A stretch of 64,000 nt of DNA from Oxyruncus cristatus (taxonomy: Eukaryota; Chordata; Aves; Passeriformes; Cotingidae). The position numbers and the translations under genes are program-made. Within the stretch, counting starts at the first letter, position 1; every line of letters starts with the position of its first letter. Shown in pieces: positions 39,441 to 51,300 of this stretch. The stretch covers positions 372,001-436,000 of the forward strand of contig VXAY01002204.1 in NCBI GenBank assembly GCA_013399855.1, in the 5' to 3' direction. The notes beneath the pieces were generated by a model. It was not told where the DNA came from and searched no databases. It saw only the letters and a program-made list of their open reading frames with translations.

Positions 39441-41886
39441 ATGCAGAATAAATGCATGATAATAGAGGTGTAGCTGGAAAATATTTCATTGAGTTATTTC
39501 TAGTTCATTCATGGTAAAAGAACAAACCCTAAATAGTCCCTAAAATTCTGTCAACTTTCTTGTAAAAACAATAGAACAGAGATAGGAGGACATCTTCCCT
39601 AATTCATGTCAGATAATAGAGTTGGACCTGCTTAGAGAAAAACACATGGGCTACCCAGCTACAGGGTCTGAAGAGAGACTGGTGTTATTCTGTCTCACAA
39701 GAGGCACTTGCCTAGAACAGGAGACTGGCTGATCGGGTTGCAGCTGTTCAAATTGAAACTGTCCACTGTGACCAAAGGAGAGAGAATGCCATGTCTCGGA
39801 GGACAGAGAGCCCCCTGAAGTTGACTGGCCATCTAACATTGCCTGTGACTGGACTTGAGGCCTGGCCTCCTCCAGGTGACTTCTGATGCGTTCACTCTGT
39901 GCCACAGGTCAGTCAGAGTGATCATGGCTAGATGTATTCACTAAAACTTCAATAGATTGTGTCTCCTTCTAAACTGAGAAACACTGATGCTCTAATGAAC
40001 AAGAGTAAGTGTCATCACTTCTGCAGCAACATGTCTCTTTTCCTGAGCCCTTCTCTTTAGACTGTAACCTAAACGAAATCTGACCCACAATATACTCATG
40101 CATGTACAAATTATGTTGAAACTGTCTAACAATGAATGAAAGCCTTGCTTCAGTAAACACTTGCCTTATGCTCAACTTCCTTCCTGTTGATACGTACCTT
40201 TTTAATTATTGTTTTCAGAGCAATTGGTAAAACGTTTTTCCCAATCTATTGTTTTAGGAAGACCATGTGCTTGAAAATGAATATATGTTTATTATTAATG
40301 CACAATGTGTATTACTACTACAAACTACTGAATAATGTTACAAAACATCTAAGGATCCATTAAAATTCATTAGGACCATATGTCCGTGGTCTTAAGTGTA
40401 AAGCTAAAGGGCAACATGACATCCCACCTGTTTAGGAAATTATCATCTATAGAAAGACCAGAAAGACGATGGTTTTCCTTCATTACTACAAGGCCATGAA
40501 AATTCTATCTATCAGAATTTCTCTGAGACACTTCTGAGTGAAAAACACTACATAAGATTAAGATATAGATACTGTAGATGAATGAGCTTAAATTAACTTT
40601 TGTTTTATAACATTAATTTAAACTCTTAAAATTCCATCTCAATCTCTATGTTGCTTTCCACCTTAGTATGACCTTGACTTTTCATACAAAGATTGCAAAT
40701 ATCTATTTAATTGCAGCTATATGCATTTTTTCATGCAGTCTTTTAAGGAGAACCTGCATAGGAACAAAATTATTGTAGATTTTATCTGCATCTTTCCTTT
40801 GCTTTATATTAAAACATAACTTCAAATAACATAATTTAAAAGCGGTTGGAAGAAATAAAGAGAAAACAACCATCCATTCTCAGTCATTTGAAACTGAATG
40901 AGGTTTTCTTTTCAGCCACCAGGAATCACACATAATTTTGAGCAATATCCTTGGTTCCCCAGGCCAGGAACAAAATATCAGAAGACAATATTCTCAAGAG
41001 TCCCATGGTCAGGAAAGTGGTTCCTTCATGTAGTCAGAACAAATAATACTGGATATTCCCAACAATGTTAAGATTCCATTGTCAATATTCTTAAACTTTA
41101 GTCTATGTCAAACAAAATCCCTGATTTTAATCTACTTTTAGAGGATATGGGGGGTTTTATTTATTTATTTTGCTTGTTTTACACAATACTGAAATCACAT
41201 GAGAAACATCAATCAGAGAGGGAGATGGCAGAAAACCAAACCTAAGTTCTTGCTATGAGGAGAATTCGTTTTGACCCCATCCTTTAACTGCAGCTCTGTT
41301 TCATTCCGACTCTGAACTTTGAACAACCCTCTCTTAAGGATTAGTTAAATCTGATTTAGAATGCTGCTTCTTTTGATCAAGTATAATTTGAAATCATGGC
41401 ATTTTCTGAAGACAACTTTCTCCCAAACTTCTTCAGAAATCTGTCCTTAAAATCTCCATAAAATATACTATTTTTATGCTTATTTATCTAAAAACCAAAA
41501 TACTTCTATGCTATGTGATTATATGGTTGGTACAATCTGTATATGATTAATCAATAAATCTATAAGATACTGTGTGCACTTCTTTTACAAAGTACTACTC
41601 AATATAGCTTTGAAAATGCATGGTTAGCAAAGAACTTAATACGAAAACTGTCAAAGGCAGTTACACACTTTGTATAGAAGTACAAAGCTCTTGCACTTAT
41701 TTTTGTGCCTGTTTGTTTTTTTTCCGTAAGGATTGAATACCAGTATCATGTGGCTTCTTCATCCAATCTGAGATGACAACATAGTAAGTAAACTGTATCT
41801 CACAGACTTCTCAAGATGGTGGGAATTTGATACTCTTACCATAGGTATCTAAGTCACATTAGATACTGCACTTACCTGACTCTCAC

Positions 41887-41945
41887 CTGTAGAAGACCAG
41901 AGGTATCTCTTAGTCCCATCACATCTGCTGGTCCTGTGTGAATGT
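41887..41945 (-). other. Candidate 59-nt exon-like segment
   Basis: On the minus strand an acceptor ('ctttggggtgtcag') precedes 59 bases that end CTACAG before a good donor, GTGAGA. A second donor, GTAAGT, follows 11 bases later. One frame reads 'IHTGPADVMGLRDTSGLLQ' without a stop. No gene is recognised. The segment is too short to exclude chance. Confidence 0.12.
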
Positions 41946-42119
41946 CTGACACCCCAAAGATTTGAAATATCACTAAAATTTTACATGTTTAGACAACTGC
42001 TCCTGGAGTGAGGTAAGATAAGCAAGGTAGCCCATTGATTTTACTGAAGTCTGGGTCAAGTGCCTCGGTTAATTAAAAAGCTGATTAGTTTTTTAATGAA
42101 GCAGTCATTAAAAATGAAC

Positions 42120-42440
42120 AGACCCCTGAGGGACATCATTCATCAACAGCATCTACCTGGACATGAGGCTGTTGACACAGCCAGGTCCCTCTGGGCTCTG
42201 TTTTAGGACTCTTTATTATCTTTATCAATGACATAGTGAGATCAAGTGCACCCTCAGCAAGTTTACAGATGACACCAAGCTGAGGTGCAGGTCACACACC
42301 ACAAGGACAGGATGCCATCCGGGGGAGCTGTACAAGTTCAAGAAGTGGGTCCATGAGGACCTCATGAAGTTCAACAAGTCCAAGTGCAAGATGCTGCACC
42401 TGGGTCAGGGCAACCCCCAGTATCAGTACAGTCTGGGGGA
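42120..42440 (+). mobile_element. CR1 LINE ORF2 remnant, internally deleted
   Basis: It matches the end of the CR1 reverse-transcriptase region: 'ctacctggacatgaggctg' resembles the coding part for YLD...AFDT, and 'ctttatcaatgacatag' codes for FIND. It continues through 'agtttacagatgacaccaag', 'aagttcaacaagtccaagtg' and 'ctgcacctgggtcaggg'. The two reverse-transcriptase motifs are much closer together than in a full CR1, so a few hundred bases are missing between them. The 3' untranslated end and 8-bp tail are also absent. Stops and deletions make it non-functional. Confidence 0.88.
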
Positions 42441-45250
42441 ATGAACAGATCTCTTGTGCCAGTCTGAAAGACAGAATTGTTTTGTCTTTGTAAGATGGTT
42501 CATGGCCCTGTTTAAATTTGTCCTGGAAAAGCTGCAGGTCTGGGTGTATTTTTGCTTTGTCTTCCTTTCCTGTTAAGCAAGAAAGCAGCTAACCAAACAG
42601 TTAGTTTTTTTTTTGTTTCTTTGTTTTATCATGAAGGTATAACTTAATTTCTAGGAGAACTGCCCTGTCAGAGGGATGAAAAGTGAGAATAGGCATAGCA
42701 GCTGCTTTCTAACTGAAGATGTGCAAGATTTTTTTAAAAAATGTTCTTATTACCAGTACATTTGCCTAGTTTGAGTATAACAGTGTAAAATTTAGTATCA
42801 TAAGGAATTTCCAACTAGTACAAAAAAACCCCACCTACAACACTGTAAATTACATCCTCTTTCACTAGAATTAATGAAATATGAATCTTTATATGAATAT
42901 TGGTGTGAAAATTAATAACTTCATAATTTAACATTATTTTTAGGACAGTTTTATTTATATGGAAACTCAGCACAGAACCTGTACAGTTATAGATATATTG
43001 CACTAAAAATGTAATGTAGTCTCAAGAGTTTTCATAGAGGATTAGTCTAGATTTACTGTAGCTGACAACACAGTTTGCAGAATTAATTTTCTTTTTCAGC
43101 TATAAAGAATTTTGCTGATCAAGACTGTCTGTGTGGTTTGTAGTAACAACTTATAACAAATGTTTCCATGTTTCAGTATGTGATATGTAATAAAGGCCTG
43201 AGATCACTCAACTTGTACACATAATTTTAGATCTTTTAATCTCATTCATCTTTTTACAAGTCTCTCTTGAGCAAGAGAGATATTTGGGCTCTCAAGTCTT
43301 CTGACTTTTATTTTACTGAGAATTTAATGGGTATTTTTCCAAACTGAAATAATAAACAGTAAGTTTTTTATATTATTGCTTAAAATTTCTCTGTATTCAT
43401 AAAATCTGGTGTTATAAAATTAGTGTCTATTTAAAAACAATGTTTAAATTGGGTATTCCTCCTCACTAGATAATCCCAAATGATAGGAAAGCAGTGCAGA
43501 AAACTCCTCCTTTTTCAAGATGAGATGGGTTTATGTTTGCTTTGCTGGAACACTGAAAGACACATATCCACAGAAATACGAGGCTGCGTCTTGACTATGA
43601 GGCAACATCCGAGCACTCCTGAAATTTATGTCAGATATGGTCTCCTGTTTAAATGTTTTATTCTATACAGAAAATGCTCACTTCAGAGAAGAGGCAAAAC
43701 TATGAATCTTGAAGCACTGCTTTTCAAATGCTCTTGTTCTTCTCCATTACTGATAACCTTTAAACACAAAAAATGAAGAAGGCTATTGCTCAGCCTTCCT
43801 GCCACCAAGTATCTTTTTTCTTTCCGCATGCCCGACCTTCTCACCAAGCATTACCTGGTACAGTCTTAAAAGGACAGATTAATGTTTTCACTCATTCATA
43901 TAGCTTAAGGGGTTGGTTCAGGCAGCACAAGAACCGGAACCCTTATTTACTTCAACACACTGCATTATCTGTGGGAATTCCTGGGCTCCTCTTAACTCCT
44001 GGTATATTGATTTTGTTTACCAGCCTCCTCTCCATGACCCACTAGAAGTGTTCATGTCACCTCTATGCAAGCCTCTGAAAACACACTCATATTCTTATTT
44101 GTCATCATTTGGCCTTTTTGTCTGAGGAGATGCAGACGTTTCTCCATAAAGAATTTCTGGAGAGGGTTCCACAGTCCTGAAATACTCTTGCAGAAAACAC
44201 CTCAAGCTCTCTTGATCTTCGTGTTTAAAATTTTAATTGCACTTTAGTTTGCCTCAGAATCACTGGCCTTTCCACCCAGGAGAATAACTAGTCTTGTGTG
44301 TGACTGTGGGACGCTGAGCTTGGTAGGGTTTCCCCAGACATTCCTTAACTTGTGGCCATCAGTAAGCAAGTGTTCACATACCATTTAGTATGAAGGTTTC
44401 CACTGACCCTACTTTGAGTTTAGTTTTAAAGTATATGCTAAGGGAGACTGACAGAGAACTCTTGTTCTGAATGAAGATTTTACTTAGGAGTTAATTGTTT
44501 TTTGGTCTCATATCTATTGGAGTCCTTTAGTTATAAAAAAATATGCAGTTTATGCTTATAGCTTGTGTGTGTAGATGCCTTTTTTCAACACTCTTATGTT
44601 CTTATTGTGTGTGTTATAACATTACTATAAAAAAATCCTTCATATCAAGGAAGGCTTTTATTAATGGCAAGAAGAGTAAAAAATCTTGATGTTTTTAATC
44701 TTTATGAGAATTCTGTTAATAAAATAAAAATACAGAAAGAGAAAATAAAGAAAATTTTTCTGAAAATATATAATGCAAACAGATTTTGTTTCAGATTCAT
44801 GGAATAATATTTTACCTAAAAATTTCTATTTCCTGCACTTGCCAGATTTCAGCCTTAATGGATATTTAGCCATAATCACAACGAAATACCTATTTTTCAA
44901 TAGTTAAAATTAATCTTTATAAAATATCACAAGAAATTAAGGAGAATTTCCTTGGAATCTTAGATACAGCAGAGTATTAAGACTGTTTCCTTTTCAGTCT
45001 ACTAATTTATCCAAGATATTATAAATTAAATGCCTAACATTTGTCAAGTAAACTCTGACCTTAATTTGGATGATTGACCTCATTGATTTGTGAAAGCAGA
45101 GAATTCGATCCATTAGGTAGGCAAATTAATGTTTTTCTGAAGGAAAAATGATGGCCATTCCAAAACACACTGCTTACCATAACATTGCCTTTTTGTTGCA
45201 CTGCACTGTTTAGCAGAAGTCCAAACTTGAAACCCTCACTTTTAATACAG

Positions 45251-45289
45251 ATGCATTTGAGAAGATGAATGAAGTCTCAGACCGAAGAG
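45251..45289 (+). other. Candidate 39-nt exon-like segment
   Basis: An acceptor ('ctcacttttaatacag') and a donor (GAAGAG followed by GTAGGT) enclose 39 bases, a multiple of three. One frame codes for 'AFEKMNEVSDRR'. The size and in-frame length would suit a small exon of a large gene, which would make this part of the window intronic. I do not recognise the peptide, and matches of this length can arise by chance. Confidence 0.12.
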
Positions 45290-45805
45290 GTAGGTGAACT
45301 TGTCCTAACTGTGGGTGGTGCAGTAATTAAAAGCCAGGGAAACTGCACTTTCTGACAGTTCATTAGACATAACAGTATGTGGAAAATGTTTTGTCATGTC
45401 TAATTGCTACAGCTGCTTGGATTTCTCTGTTATACTGGGATACCAGCTATTCATAAACCAACAGGAGGAATTAATCTGCAGAAAAATACAGTTCCTTTGT
45501 TACATCTGTCCTTCTATGGGATGAATGCCTCCAGCCTTTAAATAAAAACTTTACTATGAGACATGGCAAATATAACAGTAGATAATCTCTATCTATCGAT
45601 AGTGTTAGAATTAGTAAGTTGAGCTGGCAACATAATTCAGGAGTGTAATGTTGTCTGAGTGGGATTATATTGTGTTGTCTATCAAAATAATTTTTACATA
45701 TACATTACTAAGTGGTTCCAGATGTGGAATTTGAGCTAGAGCTACTGGAGCTGGAGCCTTCTTGTTTCATCTCACAATGGGTAAAGCAACTAGCTGCAGT
45801 ATGGT

Positions 45806-45839
45806 GAATATATGACATGGATGAATATATGACATGGAT
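45806..45839. repeat. 17-bp perfect tandem duplication
   Basis: GAATATATGACATGGAT occurs twice in direct succession (45806-45822, 45823-45839). Confidence 0.9.
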
Positions 45840-46849
45840 TTTCTGTACTTTCATTCATATTTCCCATTATACAGACTATTAGGATGCAATTTAGTTTTTC
45901 CATAATAAAATAAGAGGCAATTGGCAGCAGGGCAGCTTTTGGGCTTACATTGATTTTAGTTCACACATTTTCAGCACTTCACATTTTGTCCTAGCCAAAG
46001 ACTTCATGGGTTCTTTCAGGCAGCTTTGGGATTTCAACAGAAGTGACTGGACTGACATGAGACAAACCGAAATCACAATGGCTGCATGGTTGCTATATTG
46101 ATATAGCCCTAACCTGTAAACCTTTGTCACATATTTTTCATTATCAGTATTAGTAGATTCATCTTTTGGTGGAACTTCATATCAACCAGGTAATTATCAA
46201 ATTCTCATTGAATATTGAATTCTCTGCATTCACCAATAGTTAAGGACTACTGGGAAATCCATAGAGTGTCTTATCTGCATCAGTCTTTAGATTTTCCCAT
46301 ATTGTAAACTTTTACTTCAGGGACTACTTCAGTGTCAAGAAGCCTTTCCAGCATGTGCATACTGCCACATGCTCTGAGTCACCTACTCCATCAGGGTTGA
46401 ATTTGTTTGACATTGGCACTATCCATAAGTATTTTTCTTAAGGGACTTAAAAACTTGCTTCTGGACATTTATAGAATATGGTGGAAGGCTCCTACATGTT
46501 GCATTCTACCGATGGTGTTGCACAAAGCCAAAAATAACGATGATTATAAGAATAATAAATAACAACAAACCAGATCCACAAAACTTCACTAACACTCTTG
46601 AAATTGATTCTTTTGTATAAAACAGAAATGTACTAAGCGAGGTAGTTGACATGGTTGATGGCTTCAGTGTTAGCAAATAGTTTTGCACAGAAATCGCATG
46701 AATTGTCCATGTTTTATACTCAGAGTCAACCAACAGTGTATTATATAAACAGGATCTGACTGATCTGTAGGAAGCCTTTGCACTCTGACATGGTGGATCA
46801 GTTGTGGTCTTGTGCCACTCCCTGCCACTATGGCAAGTGGAATGGACAG

Positions 46850-47010
46850 TCCAGGGAAGTGGTAGAGTCACCATCCCTAGGAGTGTTTAAGAAATGACTG
46901 GACATAGCACTCAGTGCCATGGTCTAGTTGAGAACACAGTGATCAGTCACAGGTGGAACTTGATGTTCTCGGAGCTCTTTTCCAACCTTAATGACTTTAT
47001 GATTCTGTGG
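46850..47010 (+). mobile_element. CR1 LINE 3' end fragment
   Basis: 'gtggtagagtcaccatccct', 'gtgtttaagaaatgactgga', 'tgatgttctcggagctc' and 'ttccaaccttaatgactt', ending 'tatgattctgtgg', are the CR1 3' end in sense orientation. Its wording ('gtggtagagtcaccatccct' and 'gtttaagaaa') differs from the copies at 10.9 and 53.5 kb, so it probably belongs to another CR1 subfamily. It is 5'-truncated. Confidence 0.88.
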
Positions 47011-48130
47011 ATAAAAATCTTACAGTATTTCTGCAAAAGCAGAGATATTAAGGAAAATAAACAGGATGTGATGTTATTTCAAGAGATTCTGTGAAGGCAT
47101 ACAAAAGAAGTAGCTTGGATACAAAAAGTATAATCTTCAGAAGCGTTCAGCATTGGTGAAAAAATTCCACTGATTTTCATAGCAGCAATACAAGGGTGGT
47201 GCATTAGGAAAGACTGACTTGAAAGAGGAGAAATCTAACCTATGGCCAGTGGTGAAAAATCTCAGATCTGTTTAGGTAGAAAGAAGTTGCTATCAGAAAC
47301 GTACATTTTGCGTTAGGCTGTAGATAAACTGTACACTTCATGTTAAATGTAAATAGCAGATAAGACTTAAAAAGATCAAAAGACTCATCAAATATCCTGA
47401 AGTAGAGTTTCCTCTTTACATTTAGAGAGAGATGTGTTCTCAATTTTTTCTTTCTCTTGAAAAGAATAAGATATTTTTTTATACTTGGCCATGTAATTAT
47501 GAAATCTGTAGAAAAGATGCAGTCAATGTACTGTATGAAATAAATAATCTTTATGGAAGAACACTGAGAAAATTGCTTCTCTTAAATTTTCATAGTAGTT
47601 TAATTTCCTCTTTTATATACTGCATTTTCCTCAGTGTTCAATGTAGATGAGATATTTCACCACACAGCACTTCTAAAATAAGTTTTATTATTTTACTTTC
47701 TTCTTCATTTTTCTGGAAAATTTCCTTGGCTGCTCATGATTTTCATCTCCTTTTTTTTGGAAGTCTGAGATGTGTTTTTCTAACAACTAGTGATTTGAGC
47801 ATTTTTAAGAGTGTCTATCTTAAGAACACTCATTTTCCTAAGTGGGATGATTAGTGACTTTTGGAAAAGAGAGTAAATAGAAGAGTATGTGGAATGACAG
47901 GTCATTTGTGAGAATAAAATCTTACAACAGTATTAACTTGATAAGTTGTTTTGTGAACTGACCACTCTGACCAACATCATTTTGGTGTGGGAACTTGGGA
48001 GTTAAAGAAAGAGATGTCTTGTCACAGGATTCAAAATCAAAACAGGAACAGCTCCTGTGCCAAATGAGTTCAATCAAAACTTGTTCTTCAGAGGGGCTTA
48101 TATCAGGTCTGAATATCATTGTTTGGAGCG

Positions 48131-48146
48131 CTCTCTCTCTCTCTCT
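48131..48146. repeat. (CT)8 microsatellite
   Basis: Sixteen bases of perfect CT repeat. Confidence 0.9.
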
Positions 48147-48293
48147 TCGTTTTTTAAATGTCACATTTGCTCAACCCAACAGCTCTCAAAGCAATAGTTT
48201 TTGGTGGTAGTTTTTTGTTTGTTTTGGTTGTGGCTTATTTTTCCCCATGCCTTGCTTTACCTCTAAATTTATGAAATATATGTTGATTTTTAG

Positions 48294-48334
48294 AAACCCA
48301 TGTGTAGTACAAGATGTTGACTGCTCAGATGAAG
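48294..48334 (+). other. Candidate 41-nt exon-like segment
   Basis: 'gttgatttttag' precedes 41 bases ending GATGAAG before GTAAGC. One frame reads 'NPCVVQDVDCSDE', which superficially recalls cysteine-rich extracellular repeats but has too few residues to assign. It is likely chance, and is recorded because both splice signals are good. Confidence 0.08.
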
Positions 48335-51300
48335 GTAAGCCCTAACACATTACTACACACATCCAGATTAGTTTAACATTGCATGGGTTATAAAATAAAC
48401 GTATTCACAGTGATACAGAATTTAGCTTTTCTGTAAAAATCTAGTAGCATTTCCAGGGTTTCTAGGTGATAAACAGTCCTACCTACCACTCACACAATAA
48501 ATCACCATTTATTCTGATAGGATTATAGGTCTAGAGCTCTAACAACCAAAAAAGCAAGCGTCCCCTCTTTTCCATTCATACTGGAAAAAATAGTGCTCAC
48601 TTGTGCTTCAAGGACAAATAAAAGCAAAGTAAAGAATAAAATAAACATTTCTTTTAAAAATAAATGGATTTGATGTTTCTTTTTATCAAAATTTTATAAC
48701 CTGCTTTAATATATATTTGTTTTTTGACCTGACTAGGTCTGTTTAAAGATGACTGCTTTATTATATTGTCCCATACAACCTTCCAAATAAACAAGCACTT
48801 TGCTTTTCAAATGGGCTAAAATCTAATTGGTAGAGTGTCATACACATGTCAACCAAAAATTTCAAACTGTGGAAGGAGATCACTGTTAGTGAACCACATG
48901 TCACAAACATAAAATTGTTTTAGGCAAATATTTTTAAAAACAGATGCCTAAAATTTTGTATGAAATCCATCTGCAGGTGCTTAGGTAAAGAAATACAAAG
49001 CCAAAAGCAATACTAAATGGCATTATCTGGTCCATTTTGGTGTTAGATTGTAACTGGTTTTCCATCATTCAGTTGATGACTCATGTTCTAGACACATCAA
49101 ATGCCAGGTAGGCTTCAGTTTCTACTAATTATTGTAAAAAAAAATATTTTTTTTTCAACAGTTTTGAATACCACCCTCCTGGGTGGCATCACTTGGAATG
49201 TGAACTACATGCAAGTGGAGAGCACTGTTAATTGAAGGATGGAGAGCAGTGTTAAAGAAAAGAGTAGGGAAGTACTGCTGGGCAGGGTGTAGTTACAGTG
49301 AACACAGTAAGAGTTATTTGAGCAACTCAGTGCTTTCAGACTGTCTTTGCCTGTTCTTTTTATTCTTGTTGGCTGTGTTGACTGAAAATGTTGGGGAAAG
49401 GAAACTTCAGCAATAAGTCAGTTACTTATTGAAAGAATGTAGAGCTGGAGATTTGTTATGCACAATTATGAAAGTGGAATTGCACTGTCCCCTGGAAGGG
49501 ACTTTTTTTATCCTTGACTTCACACAGAGCAGAATTAGAAAGGAAAATGGCATTAAAAATTATCAAGTTTAGAGACAGAGGTTTATGTGCTATTTGACTC
49601 ATTAGAGAAAATTCAGAAAGGTATCAGCAAGGTACAATTAAAGAAACACTTTATTCTGCATTCAGTTGGTCGTGGACACTTTTATTCGATTTCCCAAAGC
49701 TTTAACAGAACTGTGTTTTGAATATACAAAAATAGGTAAAGTAACTCCTAAGTTGGAAAGAAAAGACAGAACATGAAGCAGAAAAAGCAAGCAAATCAGA
49801 ATTCTGTTAATTATATATGTATTATGTGAGCACAACCAAAACCAGCATTAAAATTTAATTGGTTATAGAAAAAAAGAATTGTCAACAAACAACAAGTTCT
49901 TTGCTATACCTTTTAAAAAGTTTTGGTTTTCTAAAAATCATTACTTTGACCTCTAAAAAATAAAATTTGTTTTTTAGAGAAATATCATTATACTGTTTGT
50001 TGGAATAAGAATAAGAATAAATGTTCTCAGGAAATAATGACCTGCTTAATTTTATTCTTAACATTATATAGCACACTGCTTGAATTGGCATAAGTATACA
50101 GTAATAATAATAATAACATAATAGCAACGTAATAGCAATCAAAACATATCCTCCAATTAAAGTAACATCGTAGTTGGTCTTCTTGTTACACATGAGAAAG
50201 CAATGCCCTTGTAAACCGAATTGATTTCGAAAAATGATGGGAGATACTTTTGCAGATGCCTATGTAATGTATATTCTTCCTTTTCCCAAAGTTTTAGGAT
50301 TTATTACCTCCCAATTATCTTGTATTAGTAATTCTGCAAATTCCAACGTTATGGTATGTGTGCAGCATTATAATTCACTGCATTTCTGAATTTTTTTTCT
50401 AAACTATCCTTAAACATAAATCAACATGTGGAAATGAGATTTATATACAAATTATACATTTTATTGGAACATGTTGGTTCTGGTTCTAAGCTTCCAAAAA
50501 GTCCACATGGACATAATCAGTGTTTGGTTATTTCTGTATCTATGTCTAGTATTTAGTCTCTAGATACTCTTAGACAGTTTAACATTGTTGGGAAAATATT
50601 TCATTTTCCCTTCATAACTTGGCTGGATAACTAAATTCCTAGCCAAGAACGATACAAAGAACGTCCAACTGTTTCTGTTCAAATTGACACTATTTAATTT
50701 GTTGCGTTTTAAGAACACCGACTAGCAGCCCTTTGTTTTTCATTAGCCCCCAACCTAGATGGTTCAAACACAAGAATACTGATGCAAAACAGTGACACAT
50801 CCCTGCAGTAGGAGAGTGGAAAACCAATTTCCTATCCCGACGCAGCAGGGGTGCTTCAGCAGCCAACACTGTGCATGTTGTAATGATGTGCTCTATAAAC
50901 AACTCCAGTTTTCAGAGCTCAGCCACATACTTGGCTCTTCAGCTGCCTTGTTGGTTCAACAGAAATCTTTCTTCTCTTGCCTTTGCTCGAACTGATCAGT
51001 GTTCTTATTCTCATATAATGGAGCAGAATGTAAAAGCACAAGTTGTTTATCTTTCCACGGGGAATGATCTGGAGCCCCTCTCTTCCTTTGCCTGTCATTC
51101 TAGTTATTAAAGAAGCAACATGTTAAAACAATGATTACCACATTAGATTAAAGGTCCGTCTAGCTTAGTGCCTGAAGATATCTGACATCAAATGCCTGGG
51201 AACAGTGAATGGTTTCAAGAAGTATATAGGAATAATTTCTCAGGTTTCTTTCAGTCTACAGCAATCTGACTTTGGTGGATTTGTTTCTGAGACAGAAAGT

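Larger units (their letters stand above)
27725..42117. other. Non-genic tract with low-complexity blocks
   Basis: The tract holds A-rich blocks, a possible G-quadruplex, a GC-richer block at 38.6-39.4 kb and two weak exon-like segments, each listed separately. I found no CR1 copy in these 14 kb, a relative scarcity compared with the rest of the window. The remainder shows nothing I can name. Confidence 0.5.
42441..46849. other. Non-genic tract
   Basis: AT-rich apart from a slightly GC-richer part at 43.8-44.3 kb. Frames at 43480-43776 and 43773-44045 (plus) are under 100 codons without domains. A small exon-like segment (45251-45289) and a 17-bp duplication are listed separately. Confidence 0.5.

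Noticed and set aside
46506..46874. 122-codon frame (minus) with a hydrophobic C-terminus resembling a membrane anchor
   Set aside because: It begins inside the antisense of a CR1 copy and continues into AT-rich DNA. The hydrophobic end comes from translating an ATA/AATAAT-rich stretch. No domain is recognised.
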